Assembly (NCBI GenBank): GCA_036971615.1
Contig: JAYKKR010000025.1
Location: forward strand, 434,001 to 498,000
Direction: 5' to 3'
DNA: 64,000 nucleotides
From: Amyloporia xantha
Lineage: Eukaryota > Basidiomycota > Agaricomycetes > Polyporales > Adustoporiaceae
A program made the position numbers and the translations under genes. The notes below the pieces were generated by a model. That model made no database searches. It was given only the letters and a program-made list of their open reading frames with translations, and had not been told where the DNA came from. Positions within the stretch are counted from its first letter, which is position 1, and each line of letters begins with the position of its first letter. Below, piece by piece: positions 60,834 through 64,000 of this stretch.

Positions 60834-61414
60834 CTAATTACCCAATCCAATGGTCTCGGCGACAACCTGGTCCAACGTCGATACTTTGCGGATCTCAGTT
60901 CCATGAGAAGTGCCGGCATCGACGACGCTGTATAGAAGAATTAAACCTTCAGCTTTGAAAAGGCACACCGCGAATGCATAGAAATACTGACGTGACATTC
61001 AACGACGAAGTGAAGATATGAGGGCTCTCGACATCTTTCACGTTGACAGTTGCCTTATAGAAAATGCCGACGCTTCCAGCCTGTCAAATAGGGTCGTCAG
61101 AGACATCCATACGTTACGGTCTGGAGGAGTTCTCTTACCTTGAGCGGCTCCTTGGCATTCGTCGGCACCTCGACGCCGCCAGCGAAGGATACCGATGCAG
61201 AGAACTCGTAAAGTCTCTCGGACTGCAGCCGGGCCTTGTATTGCGCGACAGTGAGGTGTTTGCCGTTCACAGTGATCTTCGCATCCTTGGCCAGGAAGTC
61301 CTCGAAGGCACTGTTGAAGGCGCTCTCAGAGTTGGCGGTATAGATGCTCGTGATGCTGTTCTCGACGAATTGAGTGAGGGAGATGATGATGGGGCCGCCG
61401 GGGTTGGTCGTCAT
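60834..61414 (-). CDS. NTF2/SnoaL-like small protein 2
   Basis: The ATG at 61414 gives MTTNPGGPIIISLTQFVENS, then FEDFLAKDAKITVNGKHLTV, AQYKARLQSER and VSFAGGVEVPTNAKEPLK. After an intron (about 61075-61138), the next exon reads AGSVGIFYKATVNVK and SSLNVT. The last exon reads VVDAGTSHGTEIRKVSTLDQ and ends LGN-stop at 60834. Exon boundaries match those of the paralogue at 58425-59016. Function unknown; NTF2/SnoaL fold is inferred from pattern. The Gln run seen in gene 1 is absent. Confidence 0.7.
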
Positions 61415-61749
61415 GGCTGATGGTGTGTGTGTGGTAAGTGAAGACGATGCTGTGATGTTGTGAAAGAGATGGTTTGACTGAAGGAAAGGGCGCAATACCG
61501 ACCGCATTTATAGTCTGTTCCTGTACTAAGTCAGCTGACATCTTGTCGCAGAATCGGTGCAAGTGCACTAGAATGCTGTAAAGCGCCAGGCTCCGAGCAC
61601 AGGCCGGATCATTTTGCATGCGACCAGAGCTGACTATGATGCTCCAGCACGTCAGCATAGAATTCCGGGTCTGATGCGTTCCTCGGGTGGAGCGAAATGG
61701 ACAGCTGTGCAACTGAGCACTGCGCGTCGAAACACGGTGCCCATGACTG

Positions 61750-62980
61750 GTCGAGGGGCGTCTCCAGCAAAGAGGCGGAACATTTTCAATACACGATGAC
61801 AAGAGTCTTGCACCCATATCAACATCCAATGTCGCCATAGGGCTGAAGACTCAGTGCTGGACGCTCGATCCATGCCCTAGAAATCCGGTTGCTCAATTGC
61901 AATTAGCAAGGTCAAGCGTAATATGAGGCCGAGACGACGCTCCAAGGCGCAATAGAGCGCACCTAGAAGTGCGCAGACTTGGGATCGTCACAAAGCTGCG
62001 CCCCAAACTCTAAAAGGCAGTCATTTGACGTGATATCATGTCAATGGTGCGGCGCCTGCTACATATCATGTTACACTTGTCCTGTGCATCACGGTCTCAA
62101 GAAACTCATAAGTATGTTGAGGTAAGCATCTATAATTAGGAGCGCGCCTGGTCTCAATCAGCACCCACAGTAACCGAGCGCCGAGCTATGGCATCAACGC
62201 AGACCAGTAGCAAAGGTATATGCTTAAGATCGAAACCAAAGAAGCCCATCAACGCTGCGTTTGGCCACATGCGTGCTAGAGTCAGGCGGTGCCGCCACTA
62301 GCGGGGTAGCGCTACATATTTGTAGTCCCCGAGCGCCTGCAGAAGTTCGGCGCTCTACTTTGCGAACATTATGGAGACTGGTGAGGGAATGTAGAGCACG
62401 ATGCACCATGGGTTGATTGCGCGAACATTGTCAGGCGATCATAAACTTGATACAAATGTGTTAGAACAGATTATGAGTCATCATGAAAATGGGGCTCACA
62501 GCGAAGCAGCTGATTCATTAGCGGGCGCTGTGCGCCGGAGGGAACTGCAGCCAAGTCTTCCAGGATGAGCCCGCTGTGATCGGTCGTTATGCCTATACAG
62601 ATGCATCATTGGCATTGTCCTCTTCAATGCGAAATACCCCATCAAGCGAGGGCCAAATGGATCGACCTGCCGAAAAAAGTGAATTTCGTTATTCATTCCT
62701 GGAAATACCTTGCAAAATGAAATCCGATTTCAAACAGGCAATGAATCAGCGCCGCTCTGTGCAGATAGATCATATCCGGCTGTTTCTGTCCAGGAGCTAT
62801 AGCCCCTGATCGACCGCGGTGATAAGTTGGATCAACGATGATTTTCAGTACACAGAATGAGACATTGCGACAAGAGTTACCCATTACAACAAGTGAACCA
62901 GTCTCATATAGAGTAGACAACGATTTCTATACCCTTTAGATGTTCAGTCTCCCAAATGACTGTCCCTGAAACTGCGGCTG
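61750..62980. other. Intergenic, nothing recognised
   Basis: About 1.2 kb between NTF2-like gene 2 and the SurE-like gene. Only chance-length frames on both strands. Confidence 0.5.
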
Positions 62981-64000
62981 TCAATTAGGCAAGCAGCTCA
63001 AAGGAAGATCGCTGAGCCGCATCAAGACCTCAGCCTGAAGCGTCGAGCCCACGTCCAACTTAGTCTCCGCATCCAGAACCGTTACGCTCGCGTAGCACCC
63101 ACTCGTGCCCACAACAGTGCTCTCTGACGGCAGCGTTGTGCTGCCACACAGCTCCACGTCCGTCGCAAATATGTTGTCCAGGTTCCGCGAGAGAACCCAT
63201 TTGAAGTCCGACTGCGCAGGGCAGTCGTCGATGGACGGGTAGTTGACCGACAGGAAGACGCCCGAGGGAAGAATAGGAGTGAGACCCGCGTCGGTGATGA
63301 TTTTCACGAAATACGTGGTCAGTGAAGCGTAGATGTATGAGGAGAGGGTGGACGTTGCGCTCGGCGTGCTTTGCAGAGTAGTGTAGGATACTTGCGAACC
63401 ACTGTCGCCGGCAAACGCCGCAGATGGAATTCCCAGCCTCGCAGCTTCGGCTGCCGCTCCGCTGTTCGACGACATTGTGCTCGTCAGTGACCAAACACAG
63501 TTAGGGTGAGAACAGCTATACATAGTACCGGAGAATTGAACTACGAGTCCCAGGTTCGCTGTACATAATTTCGTCAGCTTCGAAGTCCAAGTCACACTGG
63601 CGAGGTCATGCTACATACTCCCGATATTTGGGCCGCTGACAACGAAGTCCGGTGCAGTCGCGTCAAAGAATTGGGGTGCCAACGTCTTAACGCCATAGCT
63701 TGCGGCATCAGCACTGCTCTCCGAGATTGGCTCAATGAACTAGAACAACTTCGTATTCATGTGAGTATGACGTACGGAAAGGCATTCACATAGTTGAAGC
63801 GGGCTGGGAAATTGGTACGTCAATGTGGGAAGTTTGAAATCCTCCACGAACTCACGTTCACTGGCATTGTAGCCCTCTGCGGGAGAGCCGACGGGGCACG
63901 AATCATATTCGCAAGGTACAATAAGCGGGATGGGCACCGCGCTCAATGAGCCAGTGCCGGACATGTTCTCAGCGGGCGACGACAAGACGACCTCCGCACA
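62981..64000 (-). CDS. SurE-like acid phosphatase / nucleotidase, 5' partial
   Basis: Phosphatase of the SurE family, which in fungi includes secreted or vacuolar acid phosphatases. Within the window: an exon at about 63830-63985 reads SSPAENMSGTGSLSAVPIPL then IVPCEYDSCPVGSP. The next, about 63620-63730, reads APQFFDATAPDFVVSGPNIG; then NLGLVVQFSGT joins, across an intron with donor GTATAGCTG, to GAAAEAARLGIPSAAFAGDS, GSQVSYTTL. Later come ILPSGVFLSVNYPS, DFKWVLSRN and a C-terminal GTSGCYASVTVLD, ending LSCLPN-stop at 62981. The N-terminal Asp-Asp metal-binding motif and any signal peptide lie beyond the right edge. Paired cysteines fit a secreted protein (inference). Confidence 0.85.

Overview
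The window looks like nuclear DNA of a mushroom-forming basidiomycete (Agaricomycetes). Genes are split by many 50-70 bp GT-AG introns, there are no operons, and several genes belong to families expanded in basidiomycetes: a FunK1-type kinase, a DUF6535 protein, a multi-intron P450 and a large set of lineage-restricted zinc-finger genes. Gene order and exon boundaries were worked out by hand from splice signals and reading-frame continuity. No database search was possible, so family names rest on recognised motifs.

1-11.5 kb: a decayed P450 3' end (about 1.29-1.86 kb), a FunK1-like kinase on the minus strand (2.5-5.1 kb), an apparently intact 13-exon P450 (6.09-8.45 kb), then a head-to-head pair encoding the two halves of a Tm-1-like protein: UPF0261 (8.97-10.27 kb, minus) and a TIM-barrel PEP-hydrolase-like protein (10.55-11.50 kb, plus).

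11.5-35.5 kb is a conserved core: SFT2 vesicle-transport protein, the large nucleoporin NUP192/NUP205, the NatC acetyltransferase subunit NAA30 (divergent from NUP192, with an apparent 1-nt frameshift), the ER chaperone BiP/KAR2 with HDEL terminus and two UPRE-like promoter sites, an unrecognised gene (26.9-28.5 kb), an amino-acid/GABA-type permease (30.2-32.7 kb) and a DUF6535 membrane protein (33.2-35.5 kb).

35.8-57 kb is an accessory region built from repeated copies of one gene family that encodes an acidic/serine-rich N-terminal half and a C-terminal array of C-X4-C...H-X4-H fingers plus a final C2HC knuckle. I count one intact copy (D, 51.3-52.8 kb, 425 aa), three copies with a finger array that are damaged or atypical (A, B, E), and three partial copies without fingers (A', C1, C2). 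Left-hand copies are on the minus strand and right-hand copies on the plus strand. Five loci share one conserved promoter block 70-101 bp before the ATG, and long non-coding flanks are duplicated too. This is the most unusual part of the window.

57-64 kb: two tandem small NTF2/SnoaL-like genes duplicated together with their promoters, poorly resolved sequence between them, and a SurE-like acid phosphatase gene that runs off the right edge.
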